64,000 nucleotides of DNA, taken from contig JAIQDT010005440.1 in assembly GCA_021521415.1 (NCBI GenBank), positions 175,597 through 239,596 of the forward strand, written 5' to 3'. This DNA comes from Bidens hawaiensis. Lineage: Eukaryota > Streptophyta > Magnoliopsida > Asterales > Asteraceae. Made by a program: the position numbers and the translations under genes. Under the pieces are notes generated by a model. That model was given only the letters and a program-made list of their open reading frames with translations. It was not told the origin of the DNA and searched no databases. Shown here one piece after another: positions 32,440-43,534 of this stretch (positions are counted from its first letter, which is position 1; each line of letters opens with the position of its first letter).

Positions 32440-32928
32440 ATAATGTATTATATAGAAAATCACTTGCAGGTCCATACTTGAGATGCTTGGAATATCAAGA
32501 AGCACAAGAAGTTCTTAAGGATATACATGAAGGTGATTGTGAAAACCACACTGGGGGCAGGGCCTTAGCATCTAAGATACTAAGGACAAGATACTGAGTC
32601 CAACAAACAAAATCTTACCGAAGACCTGGATACCATCGATGGACTCATGGATCTCGCCAGAATCAGAATGGCAGCACACCAACAAAGAATAGCCAAGTCC
32701 TACAACAAGAACATCAGGATTTGAAGGTTCCAGACAGGAGATATGGTATTAAGAAAGGCATTCCAGAATACCACTAACCCAGCAAATGGAAAGCTAGCTC
32801 CAAAGTGGGAAGACCCTTACTTAATTTATTCAGAAGCAGGTAAAGGGGCCTACTGGCTAATCACTATGGAAGGTGTTCCTATACCAAGAGCTTGGAATGC
32901 TATCCACCTCAAGGCGTATTTTTGTTAG
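32440..32928 (+). pseudogene. Element B integrase remnant, core deleted
   Basis: The start resembles the integrase zinc-binding end (YLRCLEYQEAQEVLKDIHEGDCENHTGGRAL). Only a short unrelated stretch separates it from the C-terminal part (DLARIRMAAHQQRIAKSYNK, GDMVLRKAF, KLAPKWEDPYLI, IPRAWNAIHLKAYF). The D-D-E core of ~150 residues is gone, with the junction near 32580-32610. No integration activity is possible. Confidence 0.8.
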
Positions 32929-34430
32929 TATACTTAACTAATATGTTGGTATCCTTAGGATAAGAGGTATGTTCCCTCATCTATTTTTACATTCCTTGAA
33001 CTTTATTATCTCCAAATCAAGTTTACTGACTTAAGCATCGGAGGGGTGTTAGCCAGGCTAACACCCACCCCTCATCAAGAGCTTAGTGTTTTGCAGTTAT
33101 CCTAAGAATATGTTATCCCGACAACAGTCAGAGGCTGAATACCTCCCAAACGAATATGATATCCCTGATATCCCTCAAGGTTTAAAGGTCTTCACCTTTC
33201 CAACGAACGCCAGGGGCGCACGAATATGATATCCCGAATATCTCAAACGGTTTAAAGGTCTTCACCTTTCTAACGACGCCTGGAGCGCACGATGATTCGG
33301 GTATAGTTCGAGACAGGCTGACCAGACCAGCTGACAATCCGTCTGTTGTTGGTTATATACCGAATCCTTAAGATAAGTGGCAGACGTGTCACACAAACGG
33401 TTTATAACATTTTCATGTTTTCTAAGGTTTATAACACTTTCGTGTTATCTAAAGTCTTGGCATATTCATTCCCATACGTTTGGGACCTTCCCCAGTTTTA
33501 TCTCAAGCTTAGACATCTTCATGTCTCTTAAGTAAAGGCCTAGTCGTCAGTAAAAAGGCTTTATCACCAGTTAAAAGGCCTAGTCGCCAGTAAAAAGGCT
33601 TTATCGCCAGTTAATGGGCCTTGTCGCAAGAATTATCTAACTTTGTTCCGACAGATTACTGAGAAGATTACTAAGTTGTTTTTAACTCAACAACATCCCA
33701 GAAGCTTGATACTTAAAAAGGTCAACAATTGGGGACATCACGTGTAAGCCTATCAGATTTGTAAATAATTTCTAAAAAGGTACTCTTTACACTTAGTTCT
33801 ATTATGCAATTCATATTTCAAGGTATGATCTTTTGGTTTGATTTTGATAATTCACTCAAGGCATGAGAATATGTTATCCCTAAAATATCTTATACCAAAG
33901 ATATCTCAAATACATGTTTTCTAAAATTATATAATCTTTGAGATATTTTATACATTATCCTCAAGGTGTTTTATTAAAAGATAGATTTTCCTGGAAATAT
34001 AACTGTTAAAATACAAGAAGTATATCCTCAAGATATTTTATCTTCAAGATATCTAATCTCAAAAAGATGAAATTATTCCATAAACATATTATGGCCAAAA
34101 TTTATTATGATAAATTATCTAAAAATGGCATACATGCAGAACACAATGATTGAACCAAAAGATTATGTCATTACTAACAATAAGTGCAGATAAACAAAAA
34201 GACGATGCCTAGGCTTCGTCTTCAACAAATGGAAGATCCCTCCACCAGGCATCATCTTCAGGAAGACATAGGCTTCGTCTTGAAACTCAAGATCCCTCCA
34301 CCTATGTCTCCCCATTGTCAGATATCCTAAAGATTACTTGTTCAAGATAGAAAAATGAAAATTGTTCAGCAAACATCACAACCCAATATCAAACCATAGA
34401 CAAACACATAAAAAATTGGGCTCAAGCCTT
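32929..34430 (+). other. Element B 3' non-coding region with tandem repeats
   Basis: No gene. Three short tandem arrays are visible: two ~75-base copies at about 33165-33300 (GGTTTAAAGGTCTTCACCTT and CGCACGA), four ~22-base AAAGGC(C/T)T...CAGT units at about 33530-33630, and two ~60-base copies at about 34208-34315 (AGGCTTCGTCTT, GATCCCTCCACC). A/T-rich filler with many ATATC/GATAT steps lies between. Tandem repeats in this region are a known feature of Tat elements. Confidence 0.7.
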
Positions 34431-34486
34431 GTCTTTACCACTATCATCGCCCAATTGCACCTCCTCACCAACCGCCTTCACTGCAC

Positions 34487-36042
34487 CCTGATGGCCACCT
34501 CCGCAGCCTCTTCTGCAACCTTCTCCGCTCCACTAGGACCAGCATCCTCCACCTTCTCCCCACCAAGCTCAGCCAGTATCTTCTCCCAACCAGCTACATC
34601 CTAGAAAGGAGTGTCCAGACCAGCATCCTTCGCCTCTTTAGCCATCTTATGCCGAGACTGGAATACGGAAATAGCAGCAGACTTCTTCGCCCCCTCCATA
34701 GCATCATAAACTTTTATCATACATTCCGCCTCTTGATGAACCAACTCCTTCTTGACCAGTGACAACTCCAGCTTCAGGTCATCTACCTCTTTGGTCTTCT
34801 TATCAAGAAGTCCGGTCTTGTCACCCCCATCTTCATCAGTTCAGAGATACGAGTATGGGCTTCGTGAAGTTCAAGGCTCATGGCGGCAAACCGGGAAGAA
34901 AGATACTCAAGGCCCTATAAGGATAAAGAATCCCCAGTATAAGTTATTCTCAGGATATGAGGAATCATGAAAAATGAAGAAGATACCTGCTGAGTCTTAT
35001 TCATGGCATCATGGAAATCAACATCGTGCATGGGAACGGATTCGCTGGTCTCCTGGCTCTTCCGTTTCTTGGAACCTTTCGCTCGGCTACTCTCTGGACG
35101 CGGGATAGAGCTGGATATGGGTTCTTTCTTGATAGCACTACAGGTGGACACCATGCTTTCAATATCTTCAAGGGCAAAAGCAGAAGAAGATTTGCCTACA
35201 GATGCCCAGGTTAGTATCCCGGATCCTGATCGTATTTACACTAACATCTCAAGTGTTTCTTACCAGACATAACGGAACTGGATGACAGAGATGGGTCTGG
35301 AAGGCTTGACTGAAGAAAAAATGTTCTCTCTTCCTCGTCAAGAAGAAAGAAGGAGGCGAGCTTATCCCCGGTCTCTCTTGTGGGGGGAGCGATCTCAAAA
35401 AAATTCAAAGCTGCAAAATATAAAAGAAAGCACATCAGTCACAAAAGATGTCGGTGTATATTCAAGATACAGTATCCTACTTTTGGAAACCCGGAGATAA
35501 GGAAGACTATTGTGCTGTGGAAGAGAATCTCTCCTAACAAAGAAAAATTGTCTCTTCCACTGATCATTATTCTGGGTATTTTTCAAGACCATTGGAGATT
35601 GACCAGATTTGATCTTAAGGAGATATCTTGAAGACCCATGGCTACGAAGGTCGTATACAGATGCAAGCTTTGAGAGAGTAAAGTCAAGAGCGTGGTCAGC
35701 GATTAATCTCTCCAAAACAAGCAAAGTCCTCCAAACCATGGGCATGGTTTGAGCATAACTGAGACCAGTTCTAAGAAAGAACTCCGTGGTGAAGGCAGGA
35801 AATGGGTAAGAAAAACCGATTTTAAATGGCAAAAACGGAAAGCAAATCCAGGTTCTAGAAACAAAATCGGAAGATAAAGCGGCATCAAAAGGCCGGAAAA
35901 CAGTTCCAGTAGGGAAGCAACCCCGAGATCGAAGGTTCACGATATCGGCATAACCAAAAGTGCATATCTCGTTCGTAGGACTTGCGAGGAGATTCTGACA
36001 TACGAAATCCTCGATACCGGAAGGAGAAAGTTTCGGACTCAT
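34487..36042 (-). pseudogene. Element B antisense ORF, apparently spliced
   Basis: The start is ATG at 36042 (MSPKLSPSG). Proposed exons on the minus strand: 36042-35481, 35410-35264, 35195-34987, and 34914 onward. Every junction is GT-AG and each join keeps frame. Exon 1 carries PFLPFKIGFSYPFPAFTTEFF and AQTMPMVWRTLLVLERLI, which resemble the putative gypsy-type transposon domain (Pfam Transposase_28) found antisense in Tat elements. Exon 3 is Ser/Lys-rich with an NLS-like KGSKKRK. Exon 4 begins GLEYLSSRFAAMSLELHEAHTRISEL, a coiled coil. A frame break near 34830 and a stop near 34600 interrupt what follows, so this copy is decayed. Role unknown. Confidence 0.65.
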
Positions 36043-36263
36043 GGTTTCGTTAAGATAAGAAGAAGAAAGGAATTACCTGGAGAGAGGAGGAAGATGAGAT
36101 GAATATTATTTATCCGGGTAATTATAAGGACAAACTAGGGTTTGGCAGATCATCATGACGGCTGACACGTGTATCAAAGGTCCACAGCACAAAATTTGGA
36201 ATTCAAAATTCAAAAATTTTACAGTGTAATCCTTATCTACAGCTGTTAAAATTTGGGGACAAT

Positions 36264-36858
36264 TGTTAGGGAGCGGATTTTCAGTATCCTCAGCAAAGGT
36301 TATGTTTTGAGCAGATTCATGATGCGGTATCCTTCAAGGAGACAGGTATCCTAATTACGTTATATAACTAACATTATCTTTGCTACTTTCCATGTTTACC
36401 AGGTCAAAGACGGTTGATTGATCACCCGAGAACTCGCACTTGCTGTTATTAGGACGTGACCAATAAGGAAACGTGCTGATGAGGAGGATTAACGGCTAAT
36501 TGATTTAGTCTAGGAGTTTCCTTAAATATAGGATTTTTAGTTAGACTTTATTTGTTATAAATAGAGCTCAAAACTAATGATCAGACACACTCTAGACACA
36601 CGAGACTTACTAATACTCGCAATCTCTGTAATCACGATCAAGTTGAGCTCCACCATTGTAATCACCTTTGTTATTAATAAACCCGTGGTGATAGTTTTCA
36701 CCGCTCGAGGTTTTTTACTTGTTATCCAAAGGATAATGGGTTTTTTCCTCGCAACAAATCCTTGTGTTCAAGCACATTTATTTTCATTTTGTACAAGCAC
36801 CTAGTCCCGATTACTAATTTGGTTACGAAATTACCATTGTCAATTTTTGACCAAAACA
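36264..36858 (+). repeat. Element B 3' LTR
   Basis: 595 bases, TGTTAGGGAGCGG...CCAAAACA, preceded by AAATTTGGGGACAAT, a plausible purine tract. TATAAATA lies at 36556-36563. Confidence 0.92.
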
Positions 36859-36863
36859 GATAT

Positions 36864-37458
36864 TATAAGGGTCCAGACCCTACATGCCTCGGAATTAATA
36901 AGGATCTGGGGTCCTACATACCTTGGATATCCTCAGAGTCCAGTCCCTACTTACCTTGGATATTATCAGGGTCCAGTACCCTACATACCTCGGTTATTAT
37001 TAGGGCCCGGTGCCCTCTAACATACCATACCATTCTACCTTCGTTACATTTTCTTTCTACTTCCTTCAATCATAACTAACATAACAACTACGTACCTACT
37101 AGTTAAACAATCCATATCATTCACATTCATACGCAAACATTTATATAATATACACTTACCATTTAAGTTAAGTGTATAAATCTAAACACATCGTGGTATG
37201 CACACGCCCCGAAAACATAACACATAAAAGGGGCTAGAACTCACCTGGATCCTGTTACGTTCACCGTTAATAGTAATTCCATTCCTGAGTTGTGGGCGGC
37301 TAACTGTTTAATAAGGTACACGTATTAATCCTCTATAATCTTTTGTCCTTGATTTCTTAAGTTAATGGGGTTAACTTTTGAGTTAACCGAACCGACACGT
37401 AACCTTTTAAGTTGTTCTTGTCAATTAAATATATTTGACCTCATTTATTATCCTTATG

Positions 37459-37510
<52 letters not shown>

Positions 37511-38027
37511 CACAATTTCCCCCTTGTTCGTACGTTCTTTTCAATTCCTTCATTTATAACGAGCTCTTACGTTTACGTGTTTCCAAACGGGTCCCAAAAA
37601 ATCATCAGTTTGGCATAAGGCGAGTTATGGGTTCGGATTTCATTTATCTTATATCCTTTATGTTTACCTTTCCAGTCTAACATTATTATTATCATTATTA
37701 TTAACAACTTACTATTATTATTATTATTATTATTATAAATTTATTATTTAAGTATTAATGTTATTGTAATACAATCTTTACTTATCATTATTATTATATA
37801 TATGTATATGTATTATATTCACTTTGTTATTATTAATTCACGTTCTCACGCATTTACATGTTAACGTTCCCTTAAGTGAGTTCGAGTTCTAAACGAGTCG
37901 TGTCTCGGGTTCGTGTCTTTGGCTCATTTTCTTCTTATATTCATTTACTTGAGGAGGGTCACGGGTTGTTAGACGAGTCGGGTCTTTGGTCTCGTTTACT
38001 TTCATGTCATCTTTCTTTTACCATTAC

Positions 38028-38086
<59 letters not shown>

Positions 38087-38681
38087 TACTTACTATAGAC
38101 ACCCAAGACCCCAACCCCCCCCCCCCCCGCACCTTAACCCTATCCTTCCTCCCTCTCACCCCTCCTCCTTCTTCCCTCACTCCCGGCCTTCGTCTCCGCC
38201 TGCCATAATACCGACGGCAACACCACCGCCCCCTCCTTCTTCCCTTCCCCCTCACCGGCTGCCACCGGCCTCCCTATCTCCAGTCTCCATGGTGATATTC
38301 GTCCTCAACTCGCACCAAATCTGTTCGCCTACAAGGATTTGTTTGGGTCCTTTCGCACACCTGGAATTCGCACTGGGTGCGGACCCCTCAACTTCGCACA
38401 TCATGCAAACTCCCCCAACTTCGCACCTCATGCGAACCCTTAACTTCGCACAGTGGGATTCGCATGCCAAGTTCGCACGGCAAAATTTCGCATCGCACGG
38501 GGATTTCGCACGGCGTGCGAATTAGTGGTTTCGCATAACGATTTTCGCACGAAATGGGTTTGGATCTGGGTTCTATATCATCATACGGGCAGGGGAAAGG
38601 TTTGGGTTCGAGTTTCTAGCTGGCCGTCAGGCTTTCGTAACACCATCAGGTTTCATTCCCAAGGCTGAAGACACATACGTA

Positions 38682-38716
<35 letters not shown>

Positions 38717-39379
38717 GTATGTATGTATATATATGTCTACATACATGTATGTTCTCACTTGCACAAAGGTTTGGGTTCGGGTTTCTAGCTGGCCGTCAGG
38801 CTTTCGTAACACCATCAGGTTTCATTCCCACGGCTGAAGAAACATACTTATGTGTATATATATAGAGATCCGTACCCTGTATAGTTTATTTAACCAAGAT
38901 CCATGGCTTCGTTCGGGTTCGATTGCGGTTATTTCAGGTTGTTAATTGTTTCGGTTCGTTCTCGTTTTTAACCCTCACTTGTTTGTTCGTTTATTACCGA
39001 TTTTAAAGTAAAGCGAATGATACGGAAATGGATGTAATGTTTACCTTTTGGATTGGATGAACCTTGAATAACTTGAATGGATGAGATTGGATTAGAAATG
39101 TTTGTGTACATGAGATTTATGTTGTGTGGGTGTATGTGTGACAATGATTGGGAAATTGAAGGTGAAATGATGAGGATAGGGACAAGATTAGGGTTTAGGA
39201 GTTTAAATTGGCAAAGCCCAAAGGCTTTTAGGCCCAATTCACTCTTAGGTCCAATAACTATATTTATATTAACCATACACTACATATTATTTTATTAATT
39301 TAACTAGCATATCTCGACACGACAACTAAAATAAACCGACTTAATTTATTTATTATTTATTGGAACTAAGGCGTTTCAA
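36864..39379 (-). repeat. Element A 5' LTR, right fragment
   Basis: Continues the LTR broken at 14860. It shares with the other copy the CATACCTCGG repeats, (TA)n (37461-37507), (TTA)n (38030-38083), a C run and a TTCGCA-rich block (38355-38540). It has an extra local duplication: about 80 bases ending in TTTCATTCCCA(A/C)GGCTGAAGA occur at 38596-38672 and again at 38766-38842, separated by a (GT)n tract (38683-38708). It ends ...GGCGTTTCA at 39379. Confidence 0.8.
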
Positions 39380-39389
39380 TATATATATT

Positions 39390-39440
39390 TGTGTGTGTGG
39401 GTGGGTGGGTAGGTAGGTGCGCGCGCGCGCGCGTGTGTGT
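39390..39440. repeat. GT/GC-rich simple repeat
   Basis: A compound run of GTGT, GGGT, GGTA and then (GC)n and (GT)n. It lies between the edge of element A and the tandem array. Confidence 0.85.
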
Positions 39441-39474
39441 TATATACACTTTAACGAATTGTAAAAATCAGATA

Positions 39475-40547
39475 ACTTAACATTATTATTATTATAAGGC
39501 ATAACATTGTTATTTTAATTCAAAGAACCAAACAAACAAAGACAAATAGAGAAAAATAACAATTTAAAACTTAAGTTTAGATTATGCCACATATTTCTAA
39601 CTTATACCATTAAACAAAAAAAATATATTAGTTAAAAATTCATAATCTACTGAAATCATATTTTGTAACACGGGATGTACATTTTGTAACATAAGTTGTG
39701 TATTATAAAAACTATTTTTATTGAAATTACAAAACATTTAAGTACACAACATAAAAGATACTAAAAATATGAATATAACAATGATATATAACTATAATTT
39801 TTATTAACCGCCGCGTTTAATAAAGCAACAATAGAATCCAAACCTCGTTACTTAAACCACCATTTAAATCCAAATATCCAGTCCAAACATTCGTAAATAA
39901 TTTCACAAAATCCAAAAATAAAATAAAATAACAAAGTCTCAAAATTTATAAAATAACAATGAAAACAATTAATTGTTTTTATTACTCAACAAATGATGAT
40001 TATAACAATTTATTTTGAAATTTTCTTCAACTTAAGAGTTAATGTTTAAAATTAATGTTCAAATTAACATGTGGAAATTATACAAATGGAAAACTGATGA
40101 GTTAAATCCTATGTGGACATGCTAGTTGAATGTCATGTGGAAACCTTGTATTGCTTTAATAGTATAGTAAAATTATTATAAGATATCATACTTTATTTTT
40201 ATTAAAGGAACCCAACATATAAAGAAAAATAGGGAAAAAACAATTTAAAACACAATTCTGAGTTATTTCACATATTTCTAACTTATACCATTAAACAAAA
40301 AAAGATATTAGTCAAAACTTCATCATCTACTGAAGTCATTTGTTGTAAACTACGAAGCGTAAACTTGTATATGTTGTAACATAAGTTGTGTGTAATAAAA
40401 ACTATTTTTATTGAAATTGCAAAACATTTAAGTACACAACATAAAAGATACTAAAAATATAAATATAACAATGAGATATAACTATAATTTTAATTAAAAC
40501 GCGTGTTTAATTAAGTAACAATATAATCCAAACCTCGTGACTTAAAC
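39475..40547. repeat. Tandem ~690-bp repeat array, left part
   Basis: About one and a half copies of a unit recognised by GTTATTTTTATTAAAAGAACC, GCCACATATTTCTAACTTATACC, ACAAAACATTTAAGTACAC, AACAATTAATTGT and CTAGTTGAATGTCATGTG. Element D interrupts the second copy at 40547, directly after TAAAC. Confidence 0.85.
40543..40547 (+). repeat. Element D target duplication TAAAC, left
   Basis: TAAAC recurs at 52286-52290 after the third LTR. Other copies of the array read CTTAAACCATCACTTC across this point, so the empty site is visible in the same window. Confidence 0.93.
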
Positions 40548-43119
40548 TGTAACATCCCGAAATTTCCAAAATGATATTAATTATATTACTTAATAATAGA
40601 GGGTAAGTTTACTCGGGTTATCGGGAAATAAATAAATAGAGTAGGAGTTGGTATGGGTCGGGCTAGTGTTGGGAAATTGATATGGGTTATGGACTTGGGT
40701 TATGAAAGAAGGAAGGAGAGTCCATGGGCTTAAGCCCATGATCCCTAAATATAAATGCCATTAATCACCATTTAATCCTCATTCTCACATATTCCATACA
40801 CCACCAAAACACACACGACCCGAACCAAGATCCGAAGGCGAAAACCCGAGCTTGTTGGTGCTGGAACGTCGTGACGGACCAAAACAACATCAAGGCTTAA
40901 CCGTGTTCGTAGTTCGACTCGTTCAAGGTACGTTTATAGTTAGAAATCGTTCGTATAGGTTCGGTTTGATTTGAGAAATGATAGATCTGAGTTTGTATGG
41001 TAAAAACGAATCCAACAAAGCTAATCTTACTGAAAATGGTTATGATTTGATGGGTTAATCGATTGATAAAAAGAACCCGTAACCTATATGCCTAAATCGC
41101 ACCCTTTAAACATCGATGTTAGGTCGATTTGATGATTGGGGTTTGTAGGCGCTGGTCAGACGATCCCGTGGGTACCTAAATCGAGTTATTTGGTTAAGAA
41201 ACGAAGGTGATTAAGGGATTTAAGAACGAACAGTAGCTGCAGACGACAACTTCGCCTGAAAGCTAAGTTCGCCTGATGAACTTCGCCTGCAAGCTAAGTT
41301 CGCCTGATGACAACTTTGCCTAAAGCTAAGTTCGCCTGATGACAACTTCGCCTAAAGCCAAGTTCGCCTGATGACAACTTCGCCTAAAGCCAAGTTCGCC
41401 TGATGACAACTTCGCCTAAAGCTAAGTTCGCCTGATGACAACTTCGCCTAAAGCCAAGTTCGCCTGATGACAACTTCGCCTAAAGCCAAGTTCGCCTTAT
41501 AACAACTTCGCCTAAAGCCAAGTTCGCCTTATGACAACTTCGCCTAAAGCTAAGTTCGCCTAAGGTTTAACTTCGCCTAAAGCTAAGTTCGCCTAAGGTT
41601 TAACTTCGCCTAAAGTCAAGTTCGATTAGAGAATAGATTAAAACGATAAGTAAAAGTAAGCTAATACTAGGCCACCAGATTAGATTAGGCGAGTATTGAT
41701 ACGTGTAACTTATACAGTCAGCCGAGCTCAGTTAAAGAAGGGATTTACAACTATCGGAGGAAGAAGCAGAGTTCAGGTGAGTTTCTAGCCCCATTCCTTG
41801 TTATGTTTTCGGGGCTGTGTGCATACTCGATGTGTTTGTTAATACATTTATCCTAAGTGATAAGTGTATGCCATATGTGATATATGTGATGGATATGAAT
41901 GATTGCTTGTCGGTACGCGAACGATCTTCGGATATTGCGCGTACTGTCAGGTTAAAAATAAAGGTACGAATATTATATATAGAAGATGTATGAATATTAC
42001 AAATGAATACTTGTCGGGGCGTGAACGATCTTCGGATATTGCACGTAACGACAAGGGGTATGGTTGTTAAATGAAGGATGTAAAGAACGCCTAGAATGTT
42101 TTTATGCTATAATGTAATTATTGTATATGTGAAGTATGTGTATACAGGTACACGAATGGTATGTGAGTTCTACGTTCGACATAGTAAGTTAGGATGGCAA
42201 ATCCCTCTAGCTTCTGTTGGACATAGACTTGGCAGGTGATGGCGTAGTTAAGGACCGCGTGCCTTATACGTGATGTAGATGATAGATGTAAACGTAGATA
42301 GAGACGGTAGGCCTTATACGTGTTATAGGAGATAGACGCCAACGTAGATAAGGACGGCGGACCTTATACGTAACGTAGATAAGGACTGCGGACCTTATAC
42401 GTAATATAGGTAGGCGTCAGCATAGGAAAGGACTGTGGACCTTATACGTGCTTTAGCATGGGGGAGGACTCCGGACCTCGTACGTGCTATGAATTAGGTT
42501 GCAACATAGGGAATGATTGTGGACCTTGTACGTTTTGTGGATGTATGATGGTATAGGGAAGGATCGCGGACCTTGTACGTACCATGAATGGTGAACATAG
42601 GTAAGGACGGCGGACCTTTTACGTGTTCACGACCTTGAGTACAGGTATAGACGGCGGACTATGAACGTACTCTCGGTAGACTGAGGTTAGTGATTGTAGA
42701 TATGTATGTATGTATGGTAGCAAGTATGTATGTAGAACAGAAGGGTAACTAGTGAAGTATGGATATGTATCTTCAGATATGTATGTATGTGTATGTATTG
42801 TGTGGCGTCCGATTAACTAGAACTCACTCAGCGTAGCTGACTTTTAGTATGCACGCAGGTGAGTAGGATGAGGCAGCTCGCTTGAGGAGACACGTGGCAC
42901 TGAATAAGAGGCTGGCATCGGAAGACTCAAGACGTTTAAGTTAATGTTCGTTAATTTTGAAAGACAAAATGATGTTTTAAGACAAGACGTGTTTTGTTAT
43001 GAAATGTTTTATGAAAGTTTTTATATTCCGCGAAAGTTTTAATGAACTCTGATTTGTACGAACTGTGTTTATGAGTAAATCCGACGTTAAAGTAAGGCTA
43101 CCGGGTTCGGGGCCTTACA
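40548..43119 (+). repeat. Element D LTR1
   Basis: 2572 bases, TGTAACATCCCG...GGGGCCTTACA. TATAAAT lies at 40750-40756. It has 12 units of a ~32-base repeat at 41250-41632 (AACTTCGCCTAAAGCC / AAGTTCGCCTGATGAC). At 42240-42670 a second array has imperfect units of GGACGGCGGACCTTATACGT. Confidence 0.95.
41250..41632 (+). repeat. 32-bp AACTTCGCC/AAGTTCGCC array in LTR1
   Basis: Twelve units, each with one AACTTCGCC and one AAGTTCGCC half. The counterparts at 45860-46206 and 50443-50789 have eleven units, which accounts exactly for the 32-base length difference between LTR1 and the other two. The array lies about 500 bases downstream of the TATA box, so it would be in the transcript leader. Confidence 0.9.
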
Positions 43120-43122
43120 AGT

Positions 43123-43134
43123 TGGTATCAGAGC
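43123..43134 (+). promoter_or_regulatory. Element D primer-binding site, first copy
   Basis: TGGTATCAGAGC, complementary to initiator tRNA-Met, three bases after LTR1. The second copy is at 47706-47717. Confidence 0.92.
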
Positions 43135-43534
43135 ATAAGTTCGAGAGATTTAAGCATCCTACATGCTTAGACTCGAACAGAGAATGAGATTTAAAATGAG
43201 AAAGAAAGAAGATGCCTGTTCAAGATAGCCATGTGTCACTCAAGCAAGCTCAGTAAAGGTAAAGTGTATGGTAAATGGTGTATGTTAATGTTGGCTTATT
43301 TGCTAAATTAAGGATGAGTGCAGGTTAGGGATAGGAATAATTGATTGTTTGATTTGACTAACTGCTTAAGTAGAACCAGCACAAAGAGACTCATAAAGGG
43401 AAGTGTATAGGACACGGAAAGCAACGTGATCAGCTAGTCAAAGCTGGCCACTGTTATTACCTGTTAGCCTTGCTATCCTTGTACTAAATAGTTCCTTGAG
43501 TGATGATGTTTGTGTTTTCCCTTTTAGAATACTA

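Larger units (their letters stand above)
14861..36858 (+). mobile_element. Element B: Tat-lineage Ty3/gypsy, defective, interrupted by C
   Basis: Plus-strand element of about 9.6 kb without the nested copy. LTRs are 14861-15456 and 36264-36858. The order is PBS (15460), gag, protease, RT, RNase H plus a second archaeal-type RNase H, an integrase remnant, then a long 3' region with tandem repeats and an antisense ORF. The double RNase H and the antisense ORF mark the Tat (Ogre/Retand) group. By eye the LTRs differ at roughly 19 of 596 sites, so it is older than C and D. It is defective: gag is frame-broken and split, and the integrase core is deleted. Confidence 0.88.
8739..39379 (-). mobile_element. 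Element A: defective Tekay-like Ty3/gypsy, host of the nest
   Basis: Minus-strand LTR element. Its 3' LTR is on the left (8739 to about 11342) and its 5' LTR on the right (14387-14860, continuing at 36864-39379). The LTR runs TGAAACGCC (minus-strand start) to GGGGCCTTACA-type ends. The PBS matches initiator tRNA-Met. Coding remnants are gag (12548-13976), a protease trace and integrase (11383-12282); RT and RNase H are missing, as are the pol 3' end and PPT. The 5' LTR is split by element B. It cannot be autonomous. Assignment to Del/Tekay rests on the gag type and the integrase C-terminus ending in HVSHLRKCL; the chromodomain region is deleted. Flanks are TA-rich, so no target duplication can be called. 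Confidence 0.8.

Noticed and set aside
41250..41632. Regular 32-bp repeats that could suggest a CRISPR array
   Set aside because: There are no unique spacers; units are adjacent and nearly identical, and lie inside a plant LTR. It is a tandem array.
42118..42342. 74-codon minus-strand frame occurring three times
   Set aside because: Part of LTR D, repeated because the LTR is present three times; no sign of coding selection or family similarity.
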